Positions 62,945-64,000 of a stretch of DNA of 64,000 bases are shown piece by piece (positions within the stretch are counted from its first letter, which is position 1; every line of letters starts with the position of its first letter). Source of the stretch: Austropuccinia psidii. Lineage: Eukaryota > Basidiomycota > Pucciniomycetes > Pucciniales > Sphaerophragmiaceae. A program made the position numbers and the translations under genes. The stretch lies in the NCBI GenBank assembly GCA_023105745.1, contig JALGQZ010000002.1:45064997-45128996 (forward strand), read 5' to 3'. The notes under the pieces were generated by a model. That model saw only the letters and a program-made list of their open reading frames with translations. It ran no database searches and was not told the DNA's origin.

Positions 62945-63289
62945 TTACAAGTGTTGGGATGGCCCAGGAGTTTTCTCATGGTCAGGTAGGAATTCATGCA
63001 GTTTCTCCACAGATCTGCAAGGATCTGGTACTCTTTGTGCTGCAATGCATTGCTGTAAGCCTTCTGGCTGGCTTTGTATATGTCCACTGCAGTTTCTTAT
63101 GGCGGTGTCAGCTCTGTTTGAAGGTAAAATAGTATTATCAGCTTCAGAATGACATAATTTATTAATTTTGAGGTCATAAACTGACCCTTGTCCTTCTGTA
63201 GCTGATTGGCTTCTGCCATAATCACGTCTATGACCTTTTTGGGAGCTGCTTGAGGGGTTATAGCTGGCTCCTGATCTGGTTAAAGGCAT
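62945..63289 (-). pseudogene. Gag N-terminus of element D
   Basis: An ATG-started frame, MPLTRSGASYNPSSSSQKG, overlaps the candidate intron (63340-63271). It could be the unspliced start of gag. A shift at about 62940 separates it from the next frame. Confidence 0.6.
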
Positions 63290-63340
63290 ATTTTATGATT
63301 AAAAGGCTTAAAAATAGTATCTTTACATCAAAAAACCTAC

Positions 63341-63527
63341 TATCGGCCAAATTCTTTGCCTTCTGAAGGGTATTACTTATATCCAAGTTAATTAATTTAG
63401 AAGAAATTGGTTCAGGTTGATTATTCTGAGCTATAATAACTGTACTATTATGGTCAGGATTCACAGTACTTTCAGGAATAATGCTTGTTACTGCTGAGGC
63501 TGTTTCAATATTTTCTTGTCTTACCAT
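63341..63527 (-). pseudogene. Gag leader exon candidate of element D
   Basis: MVRQENIETASAVTS... to LQKAKNLAD, then the GT donor 63340-63339 (GTAGGT). The AG acceptor is at 63272-63271. Splicing would give RASYNPSSSS in the gag frame. It is the counterpart of 22672-22858 in element B. Confidence 0.5.
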
Positions 63528-63740
63528 GTTTCCAGACACTAAGATTAATGAAAAAGCCAATTGAGTAAGTAAAAAGGATTTTTTAAAGAGGGAAATGAAA
63601 AAATAAAGCCTCACTTATAATAAGAAAAAGTTTATTTTTTATGGATTTTTTAAATTATAAGCATTTTTTATATGTTTTTAAATTTTACAATATAAGAAAT
63701 TTTTTTTAAAAAGGGTAAAAAATTATGTCACAGGTAAAAT

Positions 63741-63760
63741 ATCATGGCTGGGCCCCCAAA
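63741..63760 (-). other. Primer-binding site candidate of element D
   Basis: The minus strand reads TTTGGGGGCCCAGCCATGAT next to the 5' LTR. Confidence 0.55.
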
Positions 63761-64000
63761 TGTAAGGTGTGGATATGAAACTTTGATTCAAAATCAAGTA
63801 CTTTTCCTGTCCTCAAAATTTGTATAAGGTAAAATATAATTAAAAATAGTGTGAAATAGTATTTTTGAGAAAAAAAACACCAATTTCATTTTTTAACTTA
63901 ATAAGTATAAAACAATAATATTATAAACATTTATTGTTTTACCAAGATTAAAAAGGTATCCAAAATACTCTACAAGAGATATTTATAGCTACAAAAGAAA
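63761..64000 (-). repeat. 5' LTR of element D, partial
   Basis: The plus strand TGTAAGGTGTGGATATG matches the end of the family-1 LTR and continues to the window edge. Confidence 0.87.

Larger units (their letters stand above)
53705..64000 (-). mobile_element. Ty3/Gypsy chromovirus element D, family 1, running off the window
   Basis: The 3' LTR is 53705-55491; the internal region 55492-63760 is on the minus strand; the 5' LTR begins at 63761 and is cut by the window end. It is the same family as B (LTR, gag and pol) and the best preserved copy here, with YIDD intact. It carries a foreign insertion at 58833-60697. Confidence 0.9.

Overview
The window is eukaryotic, AT-rich nuclear DNA, most likely from a rust fungus (Pucciniales) with a very large, transposon-filled genome. 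The supporting evidence is: short introns (66-132 nt) with GT-AG borders; a fungal-type TRAP-alpha/Irc22 gene; a multi-exon hAT transposase with a BED finger; and stacks of Ty3/Gypsy chromovirus elements. The gypsy protein families resemble those I remember from the myrtle rust Austropuccinia psidii. That species assignment comes from recall and inference, not from a search.

Layout. (1) 1-1.64 kb: one ordinary host gene on the minus strand, a four-exon TRAP-alpha/Irc22-like ER membrane protein. (2) 1.6-6.5 kb: AT-rich DNA with no recognisable gene. (3) 6.46-9.42 kb: a broken gypsy element 'A' (minus) with a 1.9 kb LTR and the end of its integrase. (4) 9.4-15.5 kb: a C-rich degenerate minisatellite, decayed coding sequence of unknown origin and AT-rich DNA. 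(5) 15.5-18.4 kb: an intact five-exon hAT transposase gene. (6) 18.89-20.41 kb: a dead Tc1/mariner element with clear TIRs and TA duplications. (7) 20.63-47.08 kb: a Russian-doll nest. Gypsy element 'B' (plus, LTR family 1) was invaded by element 'C' (minus, 28.7-45.15 kb, TSD AAAGG). C was then hit twice by family-1 elements that survive as solo LTRs (32.4-36.1 kb and 39.8-41.6 kb). The first of these solo LTRs was itself hit by a family-A solo LTR (33.7-35.65 kb, TSD CCTTG). (8) 47.1-53.7 kb: a decayed unknown coding region, a 4-copy tandem repeat and a tRNA-derived SINE-like sequence. (9) 53.7-64 kb: element 'D' (minus, family 1), running off the right edge and carrying a 1.87 kb TG...CA insertion in its protease region.

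The gypsy elements share one plan: LTR, a PBS-like TGGGGGCC tract, a gag leader, gag with a CCHC knuckle, an aspartic protease (DSGA or DPGA), RT (YIDD), RNase H, integrase, a chromodomain-like C-terminus, a GGGAGGGAA-type polypurine tract, LTR. All copies carry stops or frameshifts, so none can move on its own. CpG is nearly absent from them but abundant in the host gene and in the hAT gene. That contrast suggests methylation and deamination of the older repeats.

Features I consider most worth following up: a possible 69-70 nt intron at the same place in the gag leader of B and D; a dyad with two TGAGTCA half-sites kept in five family-1 LTR copies; small antisense reading frames kept in the LTRs; and the intact hAT gene, which has a 14-residue tandem repeat ahead of its BED finger.
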